Shown here: piece after piece, positions 11,001-19,117 of the stretch
How positions within the stretch are numbered: the stretch's first letter is position 1
How the letters are laid out: each line of letters opens with the position of its first letter
Source: an uncultured bacterium
GTDB lineage: Bacteria > Bacteroidota > Bacteroidia > Bacteroidales > Bacteroidaceae
DNA length: 64,000 nucleotides
NCBI GenBank assembly: GCA_905214625.1
Contig: CAJMMQ010000007.1
Location: 1 to 64,000 of the forward strand
Direction: 5' to 3'
Notes under the pieces: model-generated
Told to the model about the DNA's origin: nothing
What the model saw: the letters and a program-made list of their open reading frames with translations, nothing else
Databases searched by the model: none
Translations under genes and position numbers: made by a program

Positions 11001-12400
11001 TAGAGGATGGGGAAAATGGAGAAGTGCAGTGCGAAATGGTAGTAAGCCGTCTGGCCGAAATCCGTTTTGTCGACCCGAATACAAACATCGTTCTTTCAAC
11101 GCTTAATGTTCCTTACGGAAGCTCTCTTTATTTCAAAGGTGGCTCCATTGTTAAAAAGGGCGATATGATTGCTCGTTGGGACCCGTTCAATGCCGTTATC
11201 GTTACTGAGTACGCAGGTACGCTGAAGTTCCGTGATGTTATCGACGGTGTTACGTTCCACTCTGAGACCGACGACACCACAGGTCTTACGGAGAAGATTA
11301 TTACAGAGTCTAAAGATAAGAGCAAGGTACCTACTTGTGATATTGTTGATAAGAACGGCGATGTTGTCGGAACATACAACTTCCCGGTGGGCGGCCACGT
11401 TGTTGTTGAGGATGGTCAGACTGTCAAGACCGGTGCAACTCTTGTTAAGATTCCGCGTACCGTTGGTAAGGCAGGTGACATCACCGGAGGTCTTCCGCGA
11501 GTAACAGAGCTCTTCGAGGCCCGCAATCCGTCAAATCCTGCCGTGGTTAGCGAAATCGACGGTGAGGTTACTATGGGCAAGGTTAAGCGCGGTAACCGTG
11601 AAATCATCGTTACTTCCAAGACTGGCGAGCAGCGCAAGTATCTTGTTTCTCTGTCAAAGCAGATTCTTGTTCAGGAGCATGACGCCGTTCGTGCCGGAAC
11701 ACCTCTGTCTGACGGTGTTATTACTCCTAACGACATCCTTTCTATCAAGGGTCCTACTGCCGTTCAGGAGTATATCGTTAATGAGGTACAGGACGTTTAC
11801 CGTCTGCAGGGCGTTAAGATTAACGACAAGCACTTCGAGATTATCGTTCGTCAGATGATGCGTAAGGTGCAGATTAACGATCCGGGTGACACAACGTTCC
11901 TTGAGCAAGAGGTTGTTGATAAGCTCGACTTTGCAGAGGAGAACGACCGTATCTGGGGCAAGAAAGTTGTTACTGATGCAGGCGACAGCGAGACACTTAA
12001 GAAAGGTCAGATTATCTCGGCACGTAAGCTGCGCGATGAGAACTCAATGCTGAAACGCCGTGACCTAAGAACTGTTCAGGTGCGCGATGCTGTTGCAGCC
12101 ACCTCAACACAGATTCTTCAGGGTATCACTCGTGCCGCTCTTCAGACAAAGAGTTTCATGTCTGCCGCATCATTCCAGGAAACAACCAAGGTGCTCAACG
12201 AGGCTGCTATCCGTGGCAAGGTAGACTATCTTGAGGGTATGAAGGAGAACGTGATCTGCGGACACCTGATTCCGGCCGGAACAGGTCTGCGTGAGTTTGA
12301 CAAGATTATTGTCGGCTCTCGTGAGGATTACGATCGTATACAGGCTAATCGCAAAAATGTTATAGATTACAGCGAAAAACAGACAGCAGAGAAGGAATAA
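8066..12400 (+). CDS. rpoC: DNA-directed RNA polymerase subunit beta'
   Basis: The beta' subunit carries the catalytic magnesium site. The 1444-residue product has an N-terminal zinc site (Cys66, Cys68, Cys81, Cys84), the catalytic NADFDGDQ motif at residues 479-486, the bridge-helix/trigger-loop region ([17 protein letters not shown]) and a second Cys cluster ([11 protein letters not shown]). Length and order are standard. It ends the first operon, followed by an intrinsic terminator. Confidence 0.98.
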   Translation: MAFKKDSKIKSNFTKITIGLASPEEILESSFGEVTKPETINYRTYKPERDGLFCERIFGPTKDYECACGKYKRIRYKGIVCDRCGVEVTEKKVRRERTGHIELVVPVAHIWYFRSLPNKIGYLLGIPTKKLDSVIYYEKYIVIQPGVMEGRTDAEGVEINGSHKMDFLTEDEYVNIMDNLPDGNEYLDDTDPNKFIAKMGAEAIYDLLVNIDLDSLSYELRDRANSDSSQQRKTEALKRLQVVESFRASRNINKPEWMIMKIIPVTPPELRPLVPLDGGRFATSDLNDLYRRVIIRNNRLKRLMEIKAPEVILRNEKRMLQEAVDSLFDNSRKSSAVKSDSNRPLKSLSDSLKGKQGRFRQNLLGKRVDYSARSVIVVGPELKMGECGLPKLMAAELYKPFIIRKLIERGIVKTVKSAKKIVDRREPVIWDILENVMKGHPVLLNRAPTLHRLGIQAFQPKLIEGKAIQLHPLACTAFNADFDGDQMAVHLPLSNEAVLEAQILMLQSHNILNPANGAPITVPSQDMVLGLYYITKIRPGAKGEGLTFYGPEEAIIAHNEGKCDLHAQVKVVVKDLDADGKLVDKMVETSVGRVIVNGIIPEEVGFVNKIISKKSLRDIIADVIKAVGFARACEFLDGIKNLGYRMAYLAGLSFNLDDIIIPKEKVDLVAKGNEEIRQITDNYNMGFITDNERYNQVIDAWTHVNNELGDVLMKEMTEADQGFNAVYMMLDSGARGSKDQIRQLAGMRGLMAKPQKAGAEGAQIIENPILSNFKEGMSVLEYFISTHGARKGLADTAMKTADAGYLTRRLVDVSHDVIITEEDCGTLRGLVCTALKNGDEVISSLYERILGRVSVHDIIHPTTGELIVAAGEEITEPVAQIIEESPIESVEIRSVLTCESKKGVCMKCYGRNLATSRMVQKGEAVGVIAAQAIGEPGTQLTLRTFHAGGVAANAAANASIVAKNDSRIEFDELRTVPFVEDGENGEVQCEMVVSRLAEIRFVDPNTNIVLSTLNVPYGSSLYFKGGSIVKKGDMIARWDPFNAVIVTEYAGTLKFRDVIDGVTFHSETDDTTGLTEKIITESKDKSKVPTCDIVDKNGDVVGTYNFPVGGHVVVEDGQTVKTGATLVKIPRTVGKAGDITGGLPRVTELFEARNPSNPAVVSEIDGEVTMGKVKRGNREIIVTSKTGEQRKYLVSLSKQILVQEHDAVRAGTPLSDGVITPNDILSIKGPTAVQEYIVNEVQDVYRLQGVKINDKHFEIIVRQMMRKVQINDPGDTTFLEQEVVDKLDFAEENDRIWGKKVVTDAGDSETLKKGQIISARKLRDENSMLKRRDLRTVQVRDAVAATSTQILQGITRAALQTKSFMSAASFQETTKVLNEAAIRGKVDYLEGMKENVICGHLIPAGTGLREFDKIIVGSREDYDRIQANRKNVIDYSEKQTAEKE

Positions 12401-12430
12401 CTTTAAGGCTTGCCTGAATCAATAAATAAA

Positions 12431-12469
12431 AGCGGTGACGTGAATATTCATGTCGCCGCTTTTGTTTTT
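12431..12469 (+). terminator. rpoC terminator
   Basis: A near-perfect 30-base palindrome (12431-12445 with 12446-12460, two G-U pairs; the apex must open as a short loop) is followed by TTTGTTTTT. It is well placed to end the rplKAJL-rpoBC transcription unit. Confidence 0.85.
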
Positions 12470-12667
12470 GCCGCAGTTCATCTCAAATCGCATTAGGATT
12501 CAGCTTGTGTTTTTCTTTGTATTGAGCTGTTTTTCGTTAGATTTTTCTTGTCATAGCGGGCTATTTCAAGAAAAGTGGAAAAGACGCCAATATAAACTAA
12601 AGACGGCTGAAAGCATAAATGTATAAAATATATAAAGCTATGTGTGGTCTAATGACCGATCTGGGCT

Positions 12668-12724
12668 AAAAGAAGAAGAGCCACATCAGCCCATGTTTTA
12701 AATGGTGATATAGCTCTTCTTTTG
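12668..12724. terminator. Bidirectional terminator between convergent genes
   Basis: AAGAAGAGC (12673-12681) pairs with GCTCTTCTT (12713-12721), with further inner pairing (ATCA/TGAT and CCAT/ATGG). T-runs lie on the downstream side on both strands. It lies 22 bases past the stop of the minus-strand gene at 12746 and probably serves both directions. Confidence 0.75.
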
Positions 12725-12745
12725 TTTATTAATAAGTTGTAGCTG

Positions 12746-14737
12746 TTATTCTACAATCACCTTTCTTGTCGTTCCATCAGACATCTTAATAATATTGATG
12801 CCTTTTGTCGGAGCAGACAGCTTTCTGCCGTCAATAGAGTAGCGTGCAACTTCTGTTGCGGCTGTAGCCTCTGTCGTTGTACCGTTTATGCCAGAAGAAC
12901 CGAATGCTGCTATTTCCTTCTCGTCAGCATTTATTATTTCTCCTGTTTGGGTATTGATAAGCATGGCCACCACCTTGAGCTTGCTCTTGTCTTGTACTAA
13001 CTCTTCTTTTGTAGTAGAAGACTTTATTCCGTTGGTCAAGTCAAATTCTACCTGATGGCTCTGTATCTGTTCTGCTACCAGCGGAGCGCTGATAGAGCCT
13101 GTAACGCCTTTGTCAACATTCTTTGCTGCAATTGCCACGTGGTCATAAACCATCTCGTCTTGCGGTACGCAATAACCGCGAGCTGATGCTACATACTCAC
13201 CTTTCTTAGTCCATGCATATATGTATGGTTCTGATTCGGCTCCGGTTGCACCGTAATAGCCGTTGTATTGCATCCAGTTGGTTGAAGTTCCTTTCAGACC
13301 GTCAGCTACTAGTACATATCCGAGTGCATATGGTGCCTCTTCGTTATTGATAACGAATTTTACGTTGGTGTTGACTGTTATTACATTTTGGCTTTCGTCT
13401 TTCCATATCGGATTAACTGTTACTTGCGCTTCCGAGTATGTGTTTACCAGTTCTTCTACATCATTGGCTATGCCCAGCATATTGCCGTTGGAACCGGAAT
13501 ATGGGTCAACATCGTAAATTCTGTTTAGCAGCGCTCCTGGAAGTGATGTCGGCAGATTAACACTGTTGTAGTCGGTTATTACCATTGGGTCTGCCCAGTT
13601 TACACTTCCGTGTATTGCTATTCCTATCCAGTTGTTGGGATACATGTCTGCCATGGCCTCCATGCCGGCTATGCCACGTGTGCAATATGGGCAACCTGAT
13701 GCCGTCACTTCCTCTTCAACAACTTTGCGCGGCACGATGCTGCTCACTACAAACAGGTTTCCTGTTGAGGTGGCATCAGAAATCTCGTTGGCTACGTTAT
13801 TTACTTTTGTGATTGTTATTTCTTTGACGTATTTTTTATACTCCTGTTCTGCGGGCATAGGTATGTTGAGACTCATGCTGCCGTTAAAACTGAATTCAAT
13901 ATCAGAAGGTATCTCAATATTTTTCTCTTCAGAAACATTGCCGCTTGCAACGTCCTTAATAGTGTAGCTCAATGATTTTATGTTTTTTACGCCCTTGTTT
14001 GTCACGGTGATTACGGCGTATGCCTCTGTGTTGCCGCTTGTTGTGTTCACCTGTTTGAATGTGCTTGGTAAACTTGCGCCATTCTCCGGATAGTTGTCGC
14101 CAGTGATGTATAGTATCGTCGGCAGGTTACCGTATTGCTTGCCGTTAATCCATCCGTTTGTTGACGGTGATTTCAGGTACATTCCGCCTTCGTCTCCGTT
14201 GCCATAGTCGGTTATTATTAAAGGATATTGACCTAATTCACTTGTAGCGTTTGTAACTGTGAATGTGTATCCTACGTAGCATCCTTGTGCAGGAATAATA
14301 TAAGGTGAAGTGAGTTTCACTGTGTTTATGCCTTCTTCATATAGACCAACAGGCTCTGTAACATCTACGCACAGCTCTGCGTTTGACGCACTGCTTGGAA
14401 GTGTTGTCGAAACCCATGCCTTTACATTGGAAACAACGGTAGAGCTGGTAATATAAAAATTTATTTCCTCTATTCTTTTTCCTTCGTATGAACCGGGTAC
14501 AAATATAGCGCAGTCAATTGTTTCTGCTTTAAGGGCAACACCAAAAGAATTTACGTTCTTATTGTCCTTTGTATAGGTAAAGTACTCCCAGGCCGTTGCA
14601 CGTGTCACCGGACTTTTTGACGTTTTATCAAACTTGTCCAACTTTAAGTCGAACGGCTTGCCTAACTGAAACATCTGTGCTTCAGCTGTCAGGCATACTA
14701 ATGCCAATGCCAATAACGAAAACAATTTTTTAATCAT
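12746..14737 (-). CDS. Secreted Omp28-like thioredoxin-fold protein with sorting-type tail
   Basis: The 663-residue protein has a signal peptide (about residues 1-21, ending AEAQ). An N-terminal beta-rich region is followed by a domain resembling Omp28-related outer-membrane proteins (from about residue 338: EEEVTASGCPYCTRG), with a CPYC redox-type motif at 349-352. The last 30 or so residues (YSIDGRKL...GINIIK...KVIVE) resemble the C-terminal domain of type IX secretion cargo. Export to the cell surface is inference. A consensus promoter lies upstream at 14809-14841. The gene is monocistronic between two terminators and a 231-base gap. A redox or binding role is possible, and the substrate is unknown. 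Confidence 0.8.
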   Translation of the reverse strand: MIKKLFSLLALALVCLTAEAQMFQLGKPFDLKLDKFDKTSKSPVTRATAWEYFTYTKDNKNVNSFGVALKAETIDCAIFVPGSYEGKRIEEINFYITSSTVVSNVKAWVSTTLPSSASNAELCVDVTEPVGLYEEGINTVKLTSPYIIPAQGCYVGYTFTVTNATSELGQYPLIITDYGNGDEGGMYLKSPSTNGWINGKQYGNLPTILYITGDNYPENGASLPSTFKQVNTTSGNTEAYAVITVTNKGVKNIKSLSYTIKDVASGNVSEEKNIEIPSDIEFSFNGSMSLNIPMPAEQEYKKYVKEITITKVNNVANEISDATSTGNLFVVSSIVPRKVVEEEVTASGCPYCTRGIAGMEAMADMYPNNWIGIAIHGSVNWADPMVITDYNSVNLPTSLPGALLNRIYDVDPYSGSNGNMLGIANDVEELVNTYSEAQVTVNPIWKDESQNVITVNTNVKFVINNEEAPYALGYVLVADGLKGTSTNWMQYNGYYGATGAESEPYIYAWTKKGEYVASARGYCVPQDEMVYDHVAIAAKNVDKGVTGSISAPLVAEQIQSHQVEFDLTNGIKSSTTKEELVQDKSKLKVVAMLINTQTGEIINADEKEIAAFGSSGINGTTTEATAATEVARYSIDGRKLSAPTKGINIIKMSDGTTRKVIVE

Positions 14738-14808
14738 AACTTGTTAGATTTAAATTAAAACTATATTTATAACTTCCTTCTCTGTAATAATTCCATAGCA
14801 CACAATTG

Positions 14809-14841
14809 CAAATGTATAAAATAATATTTAATATGCGCAAA
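14809..14841 (-). promoter_or_regulatory. Promoter of the Omp28-like gene
   Basis: On the minus strand TTTG (14841-14838), a 21-base spacer and TACATTTG (14816-14809) match the Bacteroidota sigma-ABfr consensus. The predicted start of transcription is about 65 bases before the ATG at 14737. Confidence 0.75.
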
Positions 14842-14968
14842 TTTTAAGCATAAAAAATGAATATAAATTACAATGCCGCAGATTTATGTAAGTAAAATGT
14901 AGAATACTTCTTATCCGTAATTCATAATTAATTTAAATTATTTGTGCTAATGTGCGTCGTGTATTAAA

Positions 14969-15946
14969 TCATGTCCTGCTGTGGCTGTTTTCCTTGCTCT
15001 CTTCCAGCTTCCTGTGCTGATATAGCTGCCATGAGTTTATCACGTTGTGCCATATGCTGTAAAAGCCACCGGCAACGGCTGTTATCGGGGTGAAGAAGGT
15101 GTAGCCCATCCATATTGCCAACACTGTGTTCTTCTGTCCGAGCGACTGTCCGGCAGTAATCTTGTCGTTGTATAATGCGCCCACCTTGCGTCCAAGCCAG
15201 AATTGCAGCAGACAGCTTATCAGCGATGCGGCTACAAGGCCCAGCTCCGTGGTCAGTGCCACGTCGGCATGCACTATGGTGCGCGTTGTCACGGTCATGG
15301 CCAGCGTAAGCGCCACGGCCCATAGATAGAAACTCAGCTCGCTGTAGTGTGAGATGAGAAAATGAAGCCGCGGTGAGAGATATCTCAACAGTATGGCGGC
15401 CAGCAGCGGCAGTAGCAGCAGCGGGAACACTTTGCCGAGGATGAGGGCGGCAGAGTTGACTATGCCAAGTGTCGGGTTGGGATGCACATAGGGCACCAGT
15501 GCCGGTATGAACACGGCCGTTATTATATTTATAAGTATGGTGTATGTCGTAATGTGGTTTACGTTGCCTCCCAGCTTCTTGGTTATCACGGCTCCTGCTG
15601 TTGCCGTAGGGCATATCAGGCATATCATGGCACCCTCGAGCACAATGCGCAGTCCGCTTTTCGGCATGAGCATAAGGACTATGGCAATTGCCGTGAACGT
15701 GCCTGCCTGGAAGAGCAGCAGCCACGGATGCCATTTACACAGTCGCAGCTTTTTGGGGTTCACCTTGCAGAAGGTTATAAAGAGCATGGAGAATATCAGC
15801 ATCGGCTGTAGCAGTTCGATGGCTTTGAGAGCAATATTATGTGTAGGTTGCAGCGCGGGTATTGCCGTGTAGACAAAGTAGGCTGCTATGCCTGTGATTA
15901 TGGCAATTATCAGCGTCCAGTTTTTAACAAACCTAATTATTTTCAT
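14969..15946 (-). CDS. Bile acid:sodium symporter (BASS) family transporter
   Basis: The 325-residue protein is hydrophobic with about nine to ten membrane spans. It fits the SBF/BASS fold: paired crossover motifs can be seen as CLICPTATAGAVITKK (about residues 109-124) and GQKNTVLAIWMGYTFFTP (about 275-292). Family members move organic anions, for example bile acids or small acids, often with sodium; the substrate cannot be read from sequence. It is not part of an obvious operon. A -7-like box lies at 15969-15976 on the same strand. Confidence 0.8.
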   Translation of the reverse strand: MKIIRFVKNWTLIIAIITGIAAYFVYTAIPALQPTHNIALKAIELLQPMLIFSMLFITFCKVNPKKLRLCKWHPWLLLFQAGTFTAIAIVLMLMPKSGLRIVLEGAMICLICPTATAGAVITKKLGGNVNHITTYTILINIITAVFIPALVPYVHPNPTLGIVNSAALILGKVFPLLLLPLLAAILLRYLSPRLHFLISHYSELSFYLWAVALTLAMTVTTRTIVHADVALTTELGLVAASLISCLLQFWLGRKVGALYNDKITAGQSLGQKNTVLAIWMGYTFFTPITAVAGGFYSIWHNVINSWQLYQHRKLEESKENSHSRT

Positions 15947-15968
15947 GTCAATAATGTTTATTGTCTGG

Positions 15969-15976
15969 CAAACTTA
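15969..15976 (-). promoter_or_regulatory. Possible -7 box of the BASS transporter
   Basis: TAAGTTTG on the minus strand matches TAnnTTTG, 23 bases before the ATG at 15946. No TTTG is found at the expected -33 distance, so this is a weak call. Confidence 0.4.
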
Positions 15977-16104
15977 CTACTTTTTCTCCAATCTTGTTAA
16001 TATTTTTTGCTTTTTGTTTACATTTTAAGCGCCAAACATCTTTTCTTGTGTTCATTTTGTATAATATCTGCATAGTTTTGTTCGTTTATTTCGGCGTTAT
16101 TTCT

Positions 16105-16112
16105 TAAATTTG
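16105..16112 (+). promoter_or_regulatory. -7 box upstream of the MscS-type channel
   Basis: TAAATTTG matches TAnnTTTG. A TTTG at 16077-16080 is 24 bases upstream, slightly far. The box decides the start of the next gene: an in-frame TTG at 16110 lies inside it, so the ATG at 16143 is the likely initiator. Confidence 0.5.
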
Positions 16113-16142
16113 TGCCAAATTGAAGATATACTGAAAAGTCAG

Positions 16143-17342
16143 ATGGATAGATTAGATGATTATATATTAAGTTTTCTCCGCCACACAGCCGGTGTGTCCG
16201 AGAGCGTTTTGTCGTGGGTATATCCGCTCACGGCCCTGTTTGCCATAGGTTTGGTGTCCTATCTTTGCACGGCCTTGTTCCGCTACATTGTAATGCCGGC
16301 CGTGCAGAAGCTGACAGAGAAAACCAAGGCAACATGGGACGACTATCTGTTCAACGACCGTGTGATGAAAGCCTTCCGCCGCATCATACCTCCCGTGTTG
16401 TGGTATGTCCTGTTGCCGTTTGCCTTTGCTGCCGACAGCAGTGTGCTGCCCGTGCTGCTCAAGGCCTGCAACATCTACCTCGTGGTGGTGTCGCTGTTCT
16501 TTATAAGCGAGTTTCTCCATTCGCTCTACGAGATATCCAGCGAGCACCATAAGCTGCGCAACCGGCCGCTGAAGGGCATCTATCAGATGTTCAACCTCAT
16601 GGCCGTTGTGGTGGGCTTCATCCTCGTGGTGAGCATCATCGTCAACAAGAGTGCCGGCACCGTGCTTGCCGGCCTTGGCGCTTCTGCTGCCATCATCATG
16701 CTGATTTTCAAGGACACCATCCTCGGTCTTGTGGCCGGCGTGCAGCTTACGGCCAACGACATGCTGCGTCCGGGCGACTGGATAACCATGAACAAGTATG
16801 GCGCCAACGGATATGTAAGGGAAGTGTCGCTCACCACTGTCAAGGTGCAGAACTTTGATAAGACCATCACCACTATACCTCCTTATCTCCTTGTCAGCGA
16901 CTCTTTCCAGAACTGGCGCGGCATGCGCGAGGCGGGCGGACGCCGACTGAAGCTGTCGGTCAACATCGACGCCAACACCGTACATTTCTGTTCGCCTGAC
17001 GAACTGCGCAGCTACGAAGAGAAAGGATATATAGCCAAAGGCCAGTATGACTCTGCTGACAGGCCCGTTGCCAACACGCAGGTGTACCGCAACTTTATGA
17101 TGGACTTCATGTCGCGCCACCCCAACGTCAACAAAGACCTCATGATTATGGCGCGCATGCTTCAGCCAACGCCCGAAGGTCTGCCCCTCGAGCTTTACTG
17201 CTTCTCCGAATATACCGACTGGAAACCCTTTGAGGCATTTCAGGGTGAGATTCTCGACTACGCCATTGTCATGGCCTCAGAGTTCGGCTTGCGCATATAC
17301 CAGCGTCCCGCCGGCAACGATTTCGCCGCTCCAGTGGCCTGA
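16143..17342 (+). CDS. Mechanosensitive ion channel, MscS family (YbdG-like size)
   Basis: MscS-type channels open under membrane tension and release solutes in hypo-osmotic shock. From the ATG at 16143 the protein has 399 residues. Several N-terminal hydrophobic spans are followed by the pore-lining TM3-like helix (GTVLAGLGASAAIIMLIFKD) and the conserved beta domain (GDWITMNKYGANGYVREVSLTTVKVQNFDKTITTIPP is split here: GDWITM near residue 211, TTIPP near 242). A longer frame from TTG 16110 is rejected because it overlaps the probable promoter. It stands alone, with a perfect 16-bp hairpin 71 bases after the stop. Confidence 0.88.
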   Translation: MDRLDDYILSFLRHTAGVSESVLSWVYPLTALFAIGLVSYLCTALFRYIVMPAVQKLTEKTKATWDDYLFNDRVMKAFRRIIPPVLWYVLLPFAFAADSSVLPVLLKACNIYLVVVSLFFISEFLHSLYEISSEHHKLRNRPLKGIYQMFNLMAVVVGFILVVSIIVNKSAGTVLAGLGASAAIIMLIFKDTILGLVAGVQLTANDMLRPGDWITMNKYGANGYVREVSLTTVKVQNFDKTITTIPPYLLVSDSFQNWRGMREAGGRRLKLSVNIDANTVHFCSPDELRSYEEKGYIAKGQYDSADRPVANTQVYRNFMMDFMSRHPNVNKDLMIMARMLQPTPEGLPLELYCFSEYTDWKPFEAFQGEILDYAIVMASEFGLRIYQRPAGNDFAAPVA

Positions 17343-17413
17343 TGCTATTAAGTAAAAACTGTCCGTAAAAACGCTCATAAAGTAGCATTACTTCGGGTGC
17401 ATGCTCCTCCTTG

Positions 17414-17454
17414 TTTCGTATCCGGGCGTAGCTTCGCCACGCCCGGATACGAAA
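17414..17454. repeat. Perfect 16-bp palindromic hairpin after the MscS gene
   Basis: TTTCGTATCCGGGCGT (17414-17429) is exactly inverted at 17439-17454 around a 9-base loop. No T-run of length follows, so it looks like a REP-type palindrome or mRNA-stabilising hairpin more than a strong terminator. Confidence 0.7.
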
Positions 17455-17749
17455 GTGAAAAGCTAAAAGAGAAAAGTGAAAAATCCAAATGCTGATTAAG
17501 TGAAGAACGAAGAGGGAAGAATTCAAATGCAGAGTGGTGATAAGAATACATATGACTATTGACTTTAACTCCCAGCCAACTTGTTGGCGATAACTACTTT
17601 AACTACCTAAGAGAATGGCTATATTAGCCTGTTAAATAAGTCTGTATAAAAAAGTCGTGAAAATCGTAACATTTTGTTGCTTTTGTGTTTCGGATTGAAT
17701 ATTTATACACTACTATAATGGTTCTTATTAAGTAAACAGTGCGTCTTTG

Positions 17750-17844
17750 CTTTCAGACTGTTAATGGCCTGTTTTCGTGTCGTAAGTGGCCCATTTACGA
17801 CACGGAAACAGGCCACTTTTTATGCAAAAACAGCCCACTTTTTT
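17750..17844 (+). repeat. Dispersed hairpin repeat, copy 1
   Basis: A 20-bp stem (17766-17785 with 17795-17814, one G-U pair) ends in GGCC and is followed by ACTTTTTATGC. The flanking CTTTCAGACTGTTAATGGCC and the GGCCACTTTTTATGC segment recur in inverted orientation at 59629-59704, showing a dispersed family. Confidence 0.7.
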
Positions 17845-18195
17845 ATCATATTTCAGAGTTTGTCCGGTTATCCCTTTATGTGTCTTGGCATATACCCATG
17901 TACCCTAAGGTCTACATAACCAGGGTTTATGTGAAAAACCAAAAGTGAAAAAGCCGAATACAGAGTGGTTAATTATAATCCATAAGGCAATTAACTTTAA
18001 CTTCTTTAGCTACTTTAATTCCTTTAACTCCTAAAATTCTGTATTCTTTTACGTGTGCAGTACATAAGTTCAGGTTAGTTTATATCCTCTAAAATAACCA
18101 TGAAAATATATCCTTTGGCTGAGAATGCAATGCTCTGTTGGTGATAATATATAAGTAAGGTATAAAAATAATGTATAAATTAATTATTTTTTCGC

Positions 18196-18216
18196 TCTCT
18201 TGCGAAGAGATTGAAA
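18196..18216 (+). repeat. Left inverted repeat of the fimbrial switch
   Basis: The core TCTCTTGCGAAGAGA is followed by TTGAAA. It matches the reverse complement of 18450-18470 at 20 of 21 bases (the one mismatch is at 18212). Confidence 0.85.
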
Positions 18217-18266
18217 GATCCTTAAAATCTATACAGTTTTTGCTACAAAATCATAGTATCCGTTCG

Positions 18267-18298
18267 CAAATATAATATATTTTTATTTAACAGACAAA
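18267..18298 (-). promoter_or_regulatory. Promoter inside the invertible segment
   Basis: On the minus strand TTTG (18298-18295), a 20-base spacer and TATATTTG (18274-18267) give an exact Bacteroidota consensus. In this orientation it reads leftward into non-coding DNA towards the 3' end of the MscS gene. Confidence 0.8.
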
Positions 18299-18449
18299 TT
18301 ATTTTCTTCTTTTTTACATAAAAAGAAGTAAAAAAGAGAAGAAATTGTAGTTGATACAATTATCCAAAATCAGAATTTCTGTCGATTTAAATACTTGTGT
18401 ATCAATATGTTATAGTTGATATTTTGATGTTTGTAAACTGAATTTAAAT

Positions 18450-18470
18450 TTTCTATCTCTTCGCAAGAGA
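18450..18470 (-). repeat. Right inverted repeat of the fimbrial switch
   Basis: This is the reverse complement of the left repeat apart from one base. It lies 64 bases before the first fimbrial gene; that interval contains no TAnnTTTG box. Confidence 0.85.
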
Positions 18471-18534
18471 TAGGCTATGGAAAATGAGTTCTTCACGAGA
18501 TAATATAATGGACTATTTAATAAAATAAGTTATA

Positions 18535-19101
18535 ATGATGAGACGAAACCTGATTTTCTTGATGCTGTTTGTCAGCATTCCGCTATTCGCCCAAAAATGG
18601 GCCGTCAAGACGAACTTATTGTACGATGCGACGGCTACAGTCAATTTGGGCACAGAAGTAGGTCTGTCACCCAAGTGGACTTTAGACCTGTCTGGAAATT
18701 ATAACGGCTGGACGTTGAGTGACAACAAGAAGTGGAAACACTGGATGGCGCAACCGGAGGCAAGATATTGGTTCTGCGAGCGTTTCAACGGCCATTTCGT
18801 AGGTGTTCACCTCCTTGGCGGACAATATAATGTGGGCGGCATAGACTTGCCTTTCGGCATCTATGAGGGCCTGAAAGATTACCGCTATGAAGGATGGTAT
18901 GCAGGAGCCGGTCTTGTTTATGGATACCAGTGGGTGCTCGGCAAACGCTGGAATCTTGAGGCTGCCATCGGATTGGGATATGTAAGGGCAAAATACGACC
19001 GTTATGACTGTCCGCAATGCGGCGAATGGAGAGGAAGCGGATACAAAAACTATTTGGGTCCTACCAAAGCTGCTATTTCCATAATATATGTAATCAAATA
19101 A
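18535..19101 (+). CDS. DUF3575 outer-membrane beta-barrel-like protein, first fimbrial operon gene
   Basis: The 188-residue protein has a signal peptide (about 1-20, ending LFAQ) and alternating aromatic strands typical of a small outer-membrane barrel. WAVKTNLLYDATATVNLG after the signal is characteristic of DUF3575. Proteins of this family sit at the head of FimA/Mfa-type fimbrial operons in Bacteroidales, and the gene next door is the usual partner. A direct role in fimbrial assembly is inferred from context. There is a 16-base gap to the next gene. Confidence 0.8.
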   Translation: MMRRNLIFLMLFVSIPLFAQKWAVKTNLLYDATATVNLGTEVGLSPKWTLDLSGNYNGWTLSDNKKWKHWMAQPEARYWFCERFNGHFVGVHLLGGQYNVGGIDLPFGIYEGLKDYRYEGWYAGAGLVYGYQWVLGKRWNLEAAIGLGYVRAKYDRYDCPQCGEWRGSGYKNYLGPTKAAISIIYVIK

Positions 19102-19117
19102 AGGAGGAGAGGCGATT

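Larger units (their letters stand above)
12401..12745. other. Non-coding gap after rpoC
   Basis: This 345-base gap between rpoC and the convergent secreted-protein gene holds two terminator hairpins, listed separately. I see no gene or promoter in the AT-rich stretch between them (12470-12660). Confidence 0.8.
17343..18195. other. Long non-coding region with degenerate repeats
   Basis: About 850 AT-rich bases hold no convincing gene. Visible content includes a perfect hairpin (17414-17454), a dispersed repeat (17750-17844) and loosely repeated motifs such as AAAAGTGAAAAA (near 17472 and 17941), CAGAGTGGT (17530 and 17961) and ACTTTAACT/CTTTAACTCC runs (about 17560-17605 and 17992-18032). The look is of decayed repetitive DNA upstream of the fimbrial switch. 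Confidence 0.6.
18196..18470. promoter_or_regulatory. Candidate invertible promoter segment (OFF orientation)
   Basis: Inverted repeats of 21 bp, 20 of 21 identical, lie at 18196-18216 and 18450-18470. The 15-base core TCTCTTGCGAAGAGA (18196-18210) is exactly reverse-complemented at 18456-18470. Each core is itself two 6-bp half-sites around a 3-base centre (GCG left, CGC right), the shape of a site-specific recombinase target; the asymmetric centres put the sites in inverted orientation. Inside lies a consensus promoter pointing left. Inversion would place its -7 box at about 18392-18399, facing the fimbrial operon at 18535. Phase-variable invertible promoters before surface-structure genes are well established in Bacteroidales. 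No recombinase is encoded nearby. Confidence 0.75.

Noticed and set aside
14964..15734. 256-codon open frame in the same region as the BASS transporter
   Set aside because: It is a shadow frame of the transporter gene; the transporter frame has membrane spans and family motifs.
16167..17120. 317-codon open frame opposite the MscS-type channel
   Set aside because: It is His/Gly-rich, typical of an antisense shadow of a GC-rich gene.
17739..17948. 69-codon open frame upstream of the fimbrial switch
   Set aside because: It overlaps the dispersed hairpin repeat and has no protein-like features.
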